From the NCBI GenBank assembly GCA_021780275.1, contig JAJXZC010000027.1, positions 1 through 12,988 on the forward strand: a stretch of 12,988 bases of DNA, in the 5' to 3' direction. This DNA is from Pseudomonadota bacterium. Lineage in GTDB: Bacteria; Pseudomonadota; Alphaproteobacteria; Parvibaculales; Parvibaculaceae. Below the pieces are notes generated by a model, which worked only from the letters and a program-made list of their open reading frames with translations, searched no databases and was not told where the DNA came from. Positions 1-7,290 of the stretch are shown one piece after another. Within the stretch, counting starts at the first letter, position 1, and each line of letters begins with the position of its first letter. Position numbers and translations under genes: made by a program.

Positions 1-1
1 T

Positions 2-790
2 CATCCCTTAAGCGGCGCCGAAACCCGCCTGCTGACCATTGCCGAAAAGCGGCGCAACCGCCCCGTCGCGCTCGACGAGGCTTTGGCAATGCTCGCCGAC
101 GGCTATGGAAAACTGCTCATTAATGAGCGCTCGGGCCGCGCCTCCGTCCAGACTCCCGCGCCCTCGATCATGCTCGACGATGGCGAGATCGAGCGCCGCG
201 TCCGCCTCGTCAGGCCGATGGACCAGCATCACGCCTCGCTCAAGATGATGGCCGACAGCCATTGGCGCGACGCCAGCCGCGAGGAATTCGGCGCCGCCTG
301 GAAGGCCGAAATCGTGCAGCTCCCCGAATATTCCGAAAACGTCCTGCATGTCGTCGCCGGGCTGCTGCTTCCCGTGTGGAAACGCCTGCCGGATGAATCG
401 ACGCGCGTTTACCGACTCCAGACCGATGACGGCGAAAGGATCATCGGCCGGCGCGTTTCAGCGGCCTGGGCGGCCAATGCAAGTGCAACGGGAGGCGCAG
501 GCATGGCGCCGGAAGCGGTCCACGCGGCGCTGATGGATGGCGACGCGGTTTTCGATCTCGCCGAAGGCATGCAGCTTCGCCGCGTGAAGGTCATGGGCGC
601 CAATCGCATCGAACTGGTGAATTTCACGGAAGCCATGCGTGAGCGCTTACGGGCCTATGGCCTCTTCAGCGAGATCATTTCCTGGAAATTGCGGTTTTTC
701 GCGCCGGCCGACGCGGAAGGCGCCGCCGTCCTGGCGAGGCTGATCGAAACCTATCCAATCGAGCGCATCCTCGATCGGGCGGCCGCGTGA
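2..790 (+). CDS. Strawberry-notch-type helicase/methylase-associated protein, C-terminal part (5' truncated by window)
   Basis: The frame is open from base 2 with no start, so this is the last ~262 residues of a larger protein whose N-terminus lies outside the window. The visible part has the closing segment seen in bacterial strawberry-notch-like proteins: an early stretch reading KLLINERSGRAS, a long charged region, then a block around LPEYSENVLHVVAGLLLPVW and an ERIIGRRV turn. In that family the missing N-terminal part holds a SNF2-like P-loop ATPase/helicase, often fused to a DNA methylase; that is family knowledge, not seen here. The gene is followed at once by the Toprim protein, whose GTG overlaps its TGA (GTGA), so the two are translationally coupled. 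The pair is common on alphaproteobacterial plasmids and integrative elements, where its role in maintenance or anti-host defence is unsettled. The assignment rests on recalled family sequence, without a profile search. Confidence 0.7.
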   Translation, partial: HPLSGAETRLLTIAEKRRNRPVALDEALAMLADGYGKLLINERSGRASVQTPAPSIMLDDGEIERRVRLVRPMDQHHASLKMMADSHWRDASREEFGAAWKAEIVQLPEYSENVLHVVAGLLLPVWKRLPDESTRVYRLQTDDGERIIGRRVSAAWAANASATGGAGMAPEAVHAALMDGDAVFDLAEGMQLRRVKVMGANRIELVNFTEAMRERLRAYGLFSEIISWKLRFFAPADAEGAAVLARLIETYPIERILDRAAA

Positions 791-1824
791 TGACCCGCCA
801 TGACCCCGCTGAATTGGCCTCTCGTCTCGGCCGGCAGGCCGAGGCGGTGTGCCGGCATTATCTTTTCAACGGCCGTCGTCACGGCGCCTATTGGCAAGTT
901 GGCGACGTCCGCAACAACCCAGGCCGCTCGATGTTCGTTCGCCTGCGCGATTCCGCCAAAGGCCGCGCCGGGAAATGGCTCGACGCGAGCAGCGGGGAAC
1001 ATGGCGATCTGCTCGACGTGATCCGCGAGGTCCGGGGCCTCGCCGATTTTCGCGATGTCGCCGAGGAGGCGCGGCGTTTTCTCAGCCTGCCCCAACCCGC
1101 GCCGCGGAGGAATTGCCTCATTCGTGAGCGCGCTCCATTGGGCTCGGCGGAGGCCGCGCGACGCCTCTGGGCCATGTCGAAGCCGATCCCAGGCACTATC
1201 GCCGAAACCTATTTGCGGCGGCGGAACATCGTCGGTTGCTGCGATCTGACGCAATTGCGCTTCCATTCGCGATGCTTTTATCGGCGAGACGAACAAAGCT
1301 CACCAGAAACCTGGCCGGCGATGATCGCCGCGGTCACGGACTGCTCCGGAAAAATCACCGGCGTCCATCGCACCTGGCTTGCGTGCGATGGATCTGGAAA
1401 GGCGCCGATCGACACGCAGCGCAAGGCGATGGGGAACCTACTCGGCCATGCGGTCCGCTTTGGGTGCGCCGAGCAAGTGATGGCGGCGGGCGAAGGCCTC
1501 GAAACCATGTTGTCGCTCAAATGCGTCTTGCCCAATATGGCGGTCGCGGCGGCGCTCTCGGCCGCCCATCTCGCCGCCTTCCTGTTTCCTCCCTCTTTAC
1601 GCCGGCTCTATATCGCGCGCGACAATGATCCCGCAGGCGACGCGGCGCGGGACCGTTTGATCCAGCGCGCCAACGAGGCCGAAATTGACGCTATCGTGCT
1701 GTCGCCACGACTGGGTGACTTGAATGAGGATCTGACGACCTTCGGCGTCGCCGCGCTTCGGGCGGAAATACGGCTCCAGCTCGCTCCTGAGGATGTCGCC
1801 CGCTGCATGCGGCTCTCGGCATAG
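787..1824 (+). CDS. Primase-like Toprim domain protein (DUF7146/Toprim_3 type)
   Basis: This 345-aa protein starts at GTG 787, overlapping the previous stop as GTGA; ATG 790 is an equally possible start. The N-terminal ~100 residues resemble the condensed primase zinc-binding region of this family (segments FVRLRDSAKGRAGKW and GDLLDVIREVRGL) but lack a clear set of zinc cysteines. A middle domain (about 115-215) includes FHSRCFYR and TGVHRTWL. The C-terminal Toprim fold shows the acidic glutamate in GEGLET (about 235-240) and the second acidic motif as RDNDPAG (about 278-284), followed by LGDLNEDL. These are the metal-binding residues of Toprim enzymes, so DNA-primase-like or nucleotidyl-transfer/cleavage chemistry is expected. 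With the helicase upstream and DUF2493 downstream it forms a recurrent plasmid/ICE module. The Toprim call is secure; the actual role is unknown. Confidence 0.85.
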   Translation: MMTRHDPAELASRLGRQAEAVCRHYLFNGRRHGAYWQVGDVRNNPGRSMFVRLRDSAKGRAGKWLDASSGEHGDLLDVIREVRGLADFRDVAEEARRFLSLPQPAPRRNCLIRERAPLGSAEAARRLWAMSKPIPGTIAETYLRRRNIVGCCDLTQLRFHSRCFYRRDEQSSPETWPAMIAAVTDCSGKITGVHRTWLACDGSGKAPIDTQRKAMGNLLGHAVRFGCAEQVMAAGEGLETMLSLKCVLPNMAVAAALSAAHLAAFLFPPSLRRLYIARDNDPAGDAARDRLIQRANEAEIDAIVLSPRLGDLNEDLTTFGVAALRAEIRLQLAPEDVARCMRLSA

Positions 1825-2140
1825 CCGGAAGGAAGGGAAGGCCGACAGGTCGTCCCGTCAGGTTGTTCTCGTTCATGGCGGCGCCGGAAAGAGCCGCGCC
1901 CGAGGCCTTCCAGAGGGGCGATCGGCCGGCAAGCGGTCCGGACCGGCAATGGCTGCGGCCGACGATTTTCCGCCACTCCTTTTGGGGGCTTTGCATCGCG
2001 AGGCAAAATCGCCGGCCTTCGCCATCCTCCGCTGGCGCTTCGGCCCTGCGCTATCGCTGCGGGTGCAGGTCCGGCCCGCCCGCCGGCTCCGGCGCCCAGT
2101 AAGGCCGCGACGGGCGCGGTCCAATCCGATGGAGCCAAAC
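1825..2140 (+). other. GC-rich intergenic region upstream of the DUF2493 gene
   Basis: This ~315-base gap lies between two co-oriented genes. The downstream reading frame stays open through it, but its translation is arginine- and proline-rich low-information sequence without domain character, and a good ribosome binding site (GGAG at 2131-2134) lies just before ATG 2141. I therefore treat the gap as non-coding. It contains a near-direct repeat, CAGGTCGT followed 5 bases later by CAGGTTGT (about 1848-1868), and many short GC-rich inverted repeats. It probably carries the promoter or a structured leader of the downstream gene, but no -35/-10 pair stands out. Confidence 0.4.
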
Positions 2141-3067
2141 ATGAGCGAGCGCGAGCCTTTCGAACCGCGGCACAATTCCTCATCCTTCGATCACGTCCTG
2201 CAAGAGCTTCAGCTTTATGGCTATCGTCCCTTCTCGGACGAACCCGATCCAAGGCCCCTGCCCGAGGGCGATCGTGTCGCCGGCGCCATAGCCGATATTT
2301 TCGACGCCCTGATCGCGACCCTCAGTGACACGCGGCTCGAACCAGACCTCGAAGATCTGCTTTGGTCGAACGTCAATCTCTTCCACCGCGCCGTGAACCG
2401 GATCGAGCGCGAACTCGATGACAACGAACAGGCGCAGCGTCGCGCGCAAAAGGAACAGGACGGCAGCGAGGTCAAGTCCGTCGAACTGGAGCGCCTGACG
2501 GCCGAGGGGCAAACCCTGATCGAGCGCCGTGACGCGTTCGAACTGATGCGCGATCAGGCCGCCGCACAATTCGAGCGACAGATCGGCTCAAGCTGGCGAC
2601 CGCGCGCTGGCTCGATGGTCAATCATCGCAACCTGACCTCGGCGATGATCGACAGCCGCGAATTCCTGGCGGCGAAAAAACGCGCGGAGTCGGAAGTGCT
2701 CATCCCTGCCGGGCCGAAGATCGCTTTTTCCGGCGGAGAGGCGGGCGATCACAAGCTGATCTGGCTAAAGCTCGATCAGGTCCACGCCAAACACCCCGAC
2801 ATGGTGTTGATGCATGGCGGCTCGGCGAAAGGCGCCGAGAAAATTGCCGCCCGTTGGGCCGATCACAGAAAAGTCCCGCAAATCGCCTTCAAGCCGGACT
2901 GGAGCAAACACGCCAAGGCCGCGCCCTTCAAACGCAACGACCAAATGCTGGCGGTCCTGCCGATCGGCGTCATCGTTTATCCGGGCACGGGCATCCAGGA
3001 CAATCTCGCCGACAAGGCCCGCAAGATGGGCATTCCGGTTTATCGCTTCGAGATCGGCGGCGCTTGA
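2141..3067 (+). CDS. DUF2493 domain protein (SLOG superfamily, YspA/cpYpsA-related)
   Basis: This 308-aa protein starts at ATG 2141, preceded by GGAG seven bases upstream; the longer open frame reaching to 1793 and the ATG at 2129 are less likely starts. Residues ~60-145 are strongly charged and helical, with a probable coiled coil around 85-135. The C-terminal third (about 188-305) is a DUF2493 domain: strand PKIAFSGG, then MHGGSAKGAEKIAARWA (about 224-240), FKPDWSKHAKAAPFKRND (250-267), and PGTGIQDNLADKA (281-293) ahead of the final strand. The glycine-rich HGGSAKGAE loop is the nucleotide-binding feature of SLOG Rossmannoid folds. The family is common next to the helicase/Toprim pair on alphaproteobacterial mobile elements. 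It is thought to bind a nucleotide or NAD-related ligand, but no activity is established. A terminator-like hairpin overlaps its stop codon. Confidence 0.85.
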   Translation: MSEREPFEPRHNSSSFDHVLQELQLYGYRPFSDEPDPRPLPEGDRVAGAIADIFDALIATLSDTRLEPDLEDLLWSNVNLFHRAVNRIERELDDNEQAQRRAQKEQDGSEVKSVELERLTAEGQTLIERRDAFELMRDQAAAQFERQIGSSWRPRAGSMVNHRNLTSAMIDSREFLAAKKRAESEVLIPAGPKIAFSGGEAGDHKLIWLKLDQVHAKHPDMVLMHGGSAKGAEKIAARWADHRKVPQIAFKPDWSKHAKAAPFKRNDQMLAVLPIGVIVYPGTGIQDNLADKARKMGIPVYRFEIGGA

Positions 3068-3079
3068 TGCGCCGCTTTT
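3057..3079 (+). terminator. Intrinsic terminator overlapping the DUF2493 stop codon
   Basis: GCGGCGC (3057-3063) and its exact reverse complement GCGCCGC (3069-3075) flank a 5-base loop, followed by TTTT at 3076-3079. The stop codon (3065-3067) lies in the loop. The stem is all G and C, which fits a rho-independent terminator, although the T run is short. Confidence 0.6.
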
Positions 3080-3391
3080 GAAATTCTGCGCGCTCGCACG
3101 AGCTGACTATGTCGGAGGCGGCCAAAGCAGCTGATCCCATGCCCCGGTTTTGGCGTCTTGCTTGCCGCCGATTCCTGGTTCGGATCGATCGAACGCATCC
3201 CCCGCAACGAGCGGCGCTGATCCTTGGTCCAGCCCAAAGCCTGACGCCATCAACCCGTGAAGGGTCGGACTACGCATGCGCGTGCCGCCGCTGCGGGCTC
3301 TGCCCTCCGCGGTGATTGCGGCTTTTTGCTCGGACTTTTCGGGCGCCTGTCAGCGGGGGACGGTCCTCCGCTCGAAACAGGAGCCGGATCG
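3068..3391 (+). other. Intergenic region with structured leader before the 55-aa gene
   Basis: No convincing gene is seen in this 324-base stretch; a 68-codon open frame at 3109-3315 has no recognisable domain. The right half is rich in potential RNA structure. CCGC (3307-3310) pairs with GCGG (3318-3321) and is followed by CTTTTT, a weak terminator or attenuator shape. AGCGGGGGA (3352-3360) pairs with TCCTCCGCT (3364-3372) around a CGG loop, with one G-T pair. The second hairpin ends six bases before the AGGAG ribosome binding site of the next gene, so it could affect translation; that role is inference. Confidence 0.35.
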
Positions 3392-3559
3392 ATGTCCCTC
3401 AAAGACGCTCAAGCCTTCGCCTTCAGCCTCGCCACCAGCCTGATGGTCGCCATTGTTGTCTTTCGCGCCGGCGACGGCAGCCTCTCAGTCACGCCGGCCA
3501 ATGAATTCGATGGCGATGAGGCGCAGATTTTGGCCGAGATCGATCCTTTCGCCATCTGA
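3392..3559 (+). CDS. Small conserved-looking protein, 55 aa, unknown function
   Basis: ATG 3392 is preceded by AGGAG (3379-3383) with an 8-base spacer, one of the best ribosome binding sites in the window, which supports a real gene despite the small size. The protein has a moderately hydrophobic segment around residues 8-24 (FAFSLATSLMVAIVVF) and an acidic C-terminal tail (EFDGDEAQILAEIDPF). It could be a single-pass membrane peptide or a small helical partner protein; no function can be assigned. It lies on the same strand as the backbone trio and before the cluster of inverted repeats. A 7-bp hairpin spans its stop codon. Confidence 0.6.
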   Translation: MSLKDAQAFAFSLATSLMVAIVVFRAGDGSLSVTPANEFDGDEAQILAEIDPFAI

Positions 3560-3567
3560 GGGCGAAA
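3547..3567 (+). terminator. Hairpin spanning the stop codon of the 55-aa gene
   Basis: TTTCGCC (3547-3553) and GGCGAAA (3561-3567) are exact reverse complements with a 7-base loop that holds the TGA stop. No T-tract follows on the + strand, so this is a weak terminator or an RNA-stabilising 3' hairpin. Confidence 0.4.
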
Positions 3568-3581
3568 ATCACGCGATCAAT

Positions 3582-3617
3582 TTTACTCGCGTTGGGACTG
3601 GCTCCAACGCGAGTAAA
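3582..3617. repeat. Perfect 14-bp inverted repeat with 8-base spacer
   Basis: TTTACTCGCGTTGG (3582-3595) is matched exactly by its reverse complement CCAACGCGAGTAAA (3604-3617), with spacer GACTGGCT. A 14-of-14 match is very unlikely by chance. No T-tract follows on either strand, so a protein-binding site, a recombination or replication-associated site, or a convergent RNA hairpin are all possible. Confidence 0.75.
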
Positions 3618-3629
3618 TATTCCTGAAAG

Positions 3630-3644
3630 GCGGGACAGTCCCGC
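3630..3644. repeat. Perfect 7-bp inverted repeat, one-base centre
   Basis: GCGGGAC (3630-3636) and GTCCCGC (3638-3644) flank a single A. It is the third inverted repeat within 100 bases (after 3547-3567 and 3582-3617), which makes a site cluster more likely than isolated chance events. Confidence 0.5.
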
Positions 3645-3945
3645 AGCAATTCGATCATGGCGCACGAAATTGAGCTCGCCCTTCCGGCCGAACTGTCCGC
3701 CGCCTCGCGCGCCCCGGCTGCGTACCCCCGGCCATATGTGGACGGCCCCGATTAGCAAGCGTTTTCTGGCGCGACAGCTTTATGGCGCAATTTCGGGTCC
3801 ATTCGGCGAGTGAGTCCGACCTCTCGCCCAGCCACCGGAGACTCGATGTTGCGCCCAAGACCAGCAATCGGCTCGCTTTATTTGGTTAACCAAACGGTTG
3901 CACGCCAAGAACTAAATCCGGTGACGATTTCCAACCTGGAGATTG
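3645..3945. other. Gene-poor junction between backbone and cargo island
   Basis: This ~300-base stretch separates the + strand backbone side from the converging - strand island genes. Short open frames exist (a 32-codon frame from ATG 3657, and one read from 3592 to 3813), but none has a good ribosome binding site or a recognisable domain. A 14-bp palindrome lies at 3881-3894. No insertion-sequence end, tRNA or flanking direct repeat was recognised, so the mechanism by which cargo was acquired is not visible. Confidence 0.45.
3881..3894. promoter_or_regulatory. Perfect 14-bp palindrome, possible operator
   Basis: TTTGGTTAACCAAA at 3881-3894 is a perfect, gapless, AT-rich palindrome, typical in form of a homodimeric regulator's half-sites. 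It lies about 50 bases beyond the 3' end of the metallophosphoesterase gene rather than in an obvious promoter. It could therefore be an operator for something unannotated, or part of a mobile-element boundary. Confidence 0.4.
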
Positions 3946-6255
3946 TTATCCCTCTGTAGACTCTGCTGCACTGCTAGCAAGGGCGCTAACCAACTCCTCG
4001 CCAGCCAGAGTTCTAATCGGCGCAGGCTCCCCAACGGCGACAACATGCTCAGTCGCCTGTCGCAGTTCCTGAATATATTCACGCACATCGTCCGACCATT
4101 CGTCGAAAGCGGCGGGGCTTCGACCGGCTTTTTCATAACGCTGATTTGCTTTCGCCAGCCTCCGCAGTGCGCGCGGCAAACTGACGTTTCCTTCGCTGCC
4201 CGACAATTGCTCGACAAACGACGCCAACAAATTGAGACCGTCGACCGCGACCGCCGTGCCCTCCGGGTTGAAATCGCTCGCCGCGCGCTCCTGGCTGATG
4301 AGAAAGGCGCGCCAATCTTTCGCAATCTCAGCGTTGTCGGCCTTGCTTTTGTCGACCAACATTTGAGACAGCCGGGCGAGCTTCTCCGGCGCCTGGTCGA
4401 GCCAGCGGTCGATCACGGGCACCGCAACCTGCGAAGGCGAGCGCGTCATGACCGCCCTGGCGTCCGCGGTAATTGTCGTGATCCGACCGGGACGGCAACT
4501 GATCTTCGACGCGATCTCCCGTTGCACCGACCGCAGTTCCGCCACATTGATCGGCCACCAATATTGGAATTCCTGCGCGCGGTAATATGCGGTGCAATCA
4601 AGCACTTCGCCGCTCTCCGGGTCGCTTCGCCGCCGGAACTGAACCAAACAAAATGAAGCGAAGTCTTCGCCTTTGCCATCCAGCGTGAAATCTCTGGCCG
4701 GATCGATCAGCGTTGCGACCCCACGCGATGTCGTTTTGTTTTCCTTTAGAAGCTGCGCGAGGCGGCTGATCTGATCGATTTGACCGCCAAAGCGGCGCAG
4801 GCGCGTGCCGTGAATGTAAGGTATTCGCTCTTCAAGCCGCGATCGCGGCAGTTGCCACCACGAAACGAGATCTTGAACCAAAACCTGCGTATTCTCCGGC
4901 TGCGTCAGATCAATCTCTGGATAATCTGCCGGAAAAGGAAGCGGCCGCTCCACGCCCTCCTGCGCCGGGTCGTCAGCTTGATCCAGATGCACAATCAACA
5001 TACTAGCTTTGGCTTCTTCCGAGGCGGCCTGGACCGCACGCGCATAAACCTCGTCGATGTCGTTGCCGTGAATTACGATCGGACCACCGAGCATTGGCTC
5101 ATTGGTTCGCCACAGCCTGCCTCTGACAATGCTGCCAGGCGACAAGTCGAGGGCAGGGACCGCCAGCGGAATGCGCTCGACCTCGACTTGCGGGGCGCCG
5201 GGGAGGCCCGTCAACCGCACCAGCCTGATGGCGCTTCCACCCGTCCTGCTCAAGCTTTCTTTGGTTTCAAATGTCCCGCCTGAAATCGTCATCAATCGGT
5301 GCGGAGGTGCGTCGGGCCCAAGCTTCGGATCGTAGATATAATCGTACATCAAAGCTTCAACATGCTTATGCCCGTGCAAAACGACGTCCGCTTTGATTTC
5401 TCGGAGAAATTGCCTAATGTAGCTCAGATTTGAAATCTCGGAGAAGGGCCTGATCTCTTCCGCGATCGATGGCGCGGAGAGGTGATGATGCATCAGAATG
5501 AGGCGCAGGGGTCTGCGACCTTCAGCGCCAGCCGCCTCGATCACAGGGCGAATTTGACTAAGCTGCTGCCCAGAAAGGCGCGCGACGTCGACTTGGGTCA
5601 AGCTTTGCAGCATTGGCCCAACGGAATCTTTGAAAATTGCTTCGATCTCAGCAGCTACAGCGGCGGGAGCCAGCTCCTTTAACTTCTTGGCGACGTCATT
5701 AAATTGCCGATCGACGCCTTCTGGCAGCGCGAATTTCGATTGCGCCCAATTGCTCGAATTGAGAGGAAAGACGGCCCATAAATTGTCATCGGCGACGAGC
5801 GAATGCTGCTTGGGATCGGCCGGACTCGAATCGATGCCGTCGAGCCAAGGCGTGACGCAGTTTTTGGCGCGCCAGACGTCGATAAAAGCCTTGTAGCGCT
5901 CCTCTGAACCAGGCTCGCTATTCTTAACCACATCATGATTGCCTGGCGTCACCACAATTTTCTGCGGCGAAATACCAAGGCGCGCGAAATGCTTCATCAA
6001 AAGTGCGAAAAGCTGATCATGGCCGCCAGGCGCGCCCCGATCCTGAGCGTCGCCTGTAAACAACACGCCCGACAGCTGGTTTTGCTCCCGCCACAACCTT
6101 TCGGCGAGCTTCTCAAATGTCAGGTCGAGCGCCTGCTCCTTAGTTTCTTCCGAAACGCCTTGAAGCTGGACCTTCGCGTCATTGCGCTCCATGGTTTGGC
6201 CAACTTGCGTCAGATGCATGTCGGCTAAATGCAAAAAGGTCGCAGAGCCCTGCAT
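3946..6255 (-). CDS. Calcineurin-like metallophosphoesterase fused to a degenerate thymidylate-synthase-like domain
   Basis: This 769-aa protein starts at ATG 6255, 12 bases after the stop of the thymidylate synthase gene, so the two form an operon. Residues 1-~365 are a complete binuclear-metal phosphoesterase: DMH (12-14), GDAQDR (68-73), GNHD (105-108), MHHH (255-258) and HGHKH (294-298). It should hydrolyse a phosphomonoester or diester, but the substrate is unknown. The C-terminal half contains a pattern closely resembling thymidylate synthases: GTRLRRFGGQIDQI (483-496), TSRGVATLIDP (509-519), ASFCLVQF (533-540) and YYRAQEFQYWWPIN (557-570). It lines up block by block with the neighbouring real synthase. 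The catalytic Cys position appears to be Ser534 and the R-S-x-D signature is R-A-Q-E, so this copy is probably inactive as a synthase but may still bind nucleotide. Residues ~620-769 look helical. The phosphoesterase call is secure; the second domain is my alignment by eye. Confidence 0.88.
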   Translation of the reverse strand: MQGSATFLHLADMHLTQVGQTMERNDAKVQLQGVSEETKEQALDLTFEKLAERLWREQNQLSGVLFTGDAQDRGAPGGHDQLFALLMKHFARLGISPQKIVVTPGNHDVVKNSEPGSEERYKAFIDVWRAKNCVTPWLDGIDSSPADPKQHSLVADDNLWAVFPLNSSNWAQSKFALPEGVDRQFNDVAKKLKELAPAAVAAEIEAIFKDSVGPMLQSLTQVDVARLSGQQLSQIRPVIEAAGAEGRRPLRLILMHHHLSAPSIAEEIRPFSEISNLSYIRQFLREIKADVVLHGHKHVEALMYDYIYDPKLGPDAPPHRLMTISGGTFETKESLSRTGGSAIRLVRLTGLPGAPQVEVERIPLAVPALDLSPGSIVRGRLWRTNEPMLGGPIVIHGNDIDEVYARAVQAASEEAKASMLIVHLDQADDPAQEGVERPLPFPADYPEIDLTQPENTQVLVQDLVSWWQLPRSRLEERIPYIHGTRLRRFGGQIDQISRLAQLLKENKTTSRGVATLIDPARDFTLDGKGEDFASFCLVQFRRRSDPESGEVLDCTAYYRAQEFQYWWPINVAELRSVQREIASKISCRPGRITTITADARAVMTRSPSQVAVPVIDRWLDQAPEKLARLSQMLVDKSKADNAEIAKDWRAFLISQERAASDFNPEGTAVAVDGLNLLASFVEQLSGSEGNVSLPRALRRLAKANQRYEKAGRSPAAFDEWSDDVREYIQELRQATEHVVAVGEPAPIRTLAGEELVSALASSAAESTEG

Positions 6256-6267
6256 TGTCGAATTCCA

Positions 6268-7290
6268 TTATTCAGCCGCGCAAGCTTGCAAGCGTCCGGT
6301 CTTGCGCTCAGACCAATTCGTCCAAGCGGCTTTCAGCAAAGGATCCGTGCACCCGTCGGCGGCTTCTGCCTGCAAGTCACCCCAGCCTCTGCGGCGCGCC
6401 GAGTCGGCAGCCGCGATTGCAAGGAAGTCCCCATAGCCCGCGGGCAATCCGTCACTTAAGATCTTGCGGGCGCATTGGATCGTCAGATCACCGCTCGACA
6501 ATCGCTCTAGCAGCACGACCATCTCCCTAAGGACGCGCGCCGCTTCCCGACGACCCAGCAAAAGAGAGGCGGTAGCTGAAGGCGCCTGCCCCGGCCCAGC
6601 AATCGAGAAGGAGTTGAGATCTTGAACATAAACATGCAGACTGTCGCTGACTTGCATGTATTCTCCTAGATCTAGGCCTAGACAGCCGGCGATAAACTCC
6701 TGCAAAACAGTAAACTGGACGATATTATAAGGCGTGCCCCTGATTAAATCATTACTGCGAAGGACTTGGAGCCAGTAAAGCTTGCCGTCCCTCACCTTCG
6801 GCAAGCACGACAGATTGCAAGGGACGTCTGGGTTTGAAGGGCCGCCCTGCGGCGACGGCAGGTCCAAAGCGCCATCCCAAATCTGGAGCACAACCTGACG
6901 ACTCAGCGGGTTTGCGTCGAGCGCATCGATGGCGCGCTCGATTTGATCGACACCGAAATTCGTCCGCAAACGCCGGCCGTAGGCGCCTGCGTATCGGTCG
7001 CCGCCGCCGGTGAAACGCGGCAGGGCCGGGTTCCAGAAATTCACAAAAGATGCGTCATTTCGGCCGGCCAAAATCCAGATGGCTTCGACGATGGCGAAAG
7101 CGGGATTAAGGCCCGGCGTTCGCGCAAGGACCCAACGCTGCCGCGGATCCGAAATAGCCATCGTTGCGTGGAGAATCTCCCTGACCTCGCCAGCCCGGCT
7201 GTCGACCACTCCACCAGAGAATTCCTGGATCAGGCGAGTCCCCGCCGAGCGCCAACACTCGTCGGCCGACTGTCCAATGAATGACTGCAT
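6268..7290 (-). CDS. Thymidylate-synthase-family protein (dUMP-type nucleotide methyl/hydroxymethyltransferase)
   Basis: This 340-aa protein starts at ATG 7290, which has AGGA six bases upstream; an upstream start at 7326 would only translate the leader. Thymidylate-synthase signatures are present in order: ARTPGLNPAFAIVEAIWILAG (56-76), YGRRLR (104-109), LSRQVVLQIW (129-138), VPCN with candidate catalytic Cys158, RSND (178-181), TPYNI with Asn189, and DSLHVY (216-221). Asn189 matches the residue that favours uracil over cytosine, so a dUMP-like substrate is expected with a folate cofactor. The usual Pro-Cys-His is Pro-Cys-Asn. At 340 aa it is longer than the ~264 aa of typical ThyA, mainly at the C-terminus. 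An accessory island setting beside a kinase, glycosylase and Nmad2 protein argues against a housekeeping thyA. The exact product, dTMP or a 5-substituted dUMP, cannot be read from sequence. Confidence 0.85.
   Translation of the reverse strand: MQSFIGQSADECWRSAGTRLIQEFSGGVVDSRAGEVREILHATMAISDPRQRWVLARTPGLNPAFAIVEAIWILAGRNDASFVNFWNPALPRFTGGGDRYAGAYGRRLRTNFGVDQIERAIDALDANPLSRQVVLQIWDGALDLPSPQGGPSNPDVPCNLSCLPKVRDGKLYWLQVLRSNDLIRGTPYNIVQFTVLQEFIAGCLGLDLGEYMQVSDSLHVYVQDLNSFSIAGPGQAPSATASLLLGRREAARVLREMVVLLERLSSGDLTIQCARKILSDGLPAGYGDFLAIAAADSARRRGWGDLQAEAADGCTDPLLKAAWTNWSERKTGRLQACAAE

Noticed and set aside
1793..2140. In-frame upstream extension of the DUF2493 gene
   Set aside because: The translation is arginine/proline-rich without domain character, and ATG 2141 has a well-placed GGAG.
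3592..3813. 73-codon + strand open frame in the junction, ending near a WTAPISKRFL-like stretch
   Set aside because: No ribosome binding site and no recognisable family; a remnant of a mobile element was considered but nothing supports it.
3943..4656. 237-codon + strand open frame
   Set aside because: It lies wholly antisense to the metallophosphoesterase gene, whose - strand protein has clear domains; high-GC antisense frames are common.
4780..5283. 167-codon + strand open frame
   Set aside because: It is antisense to the same phosphoesterase gene and shows no recognisable domain.
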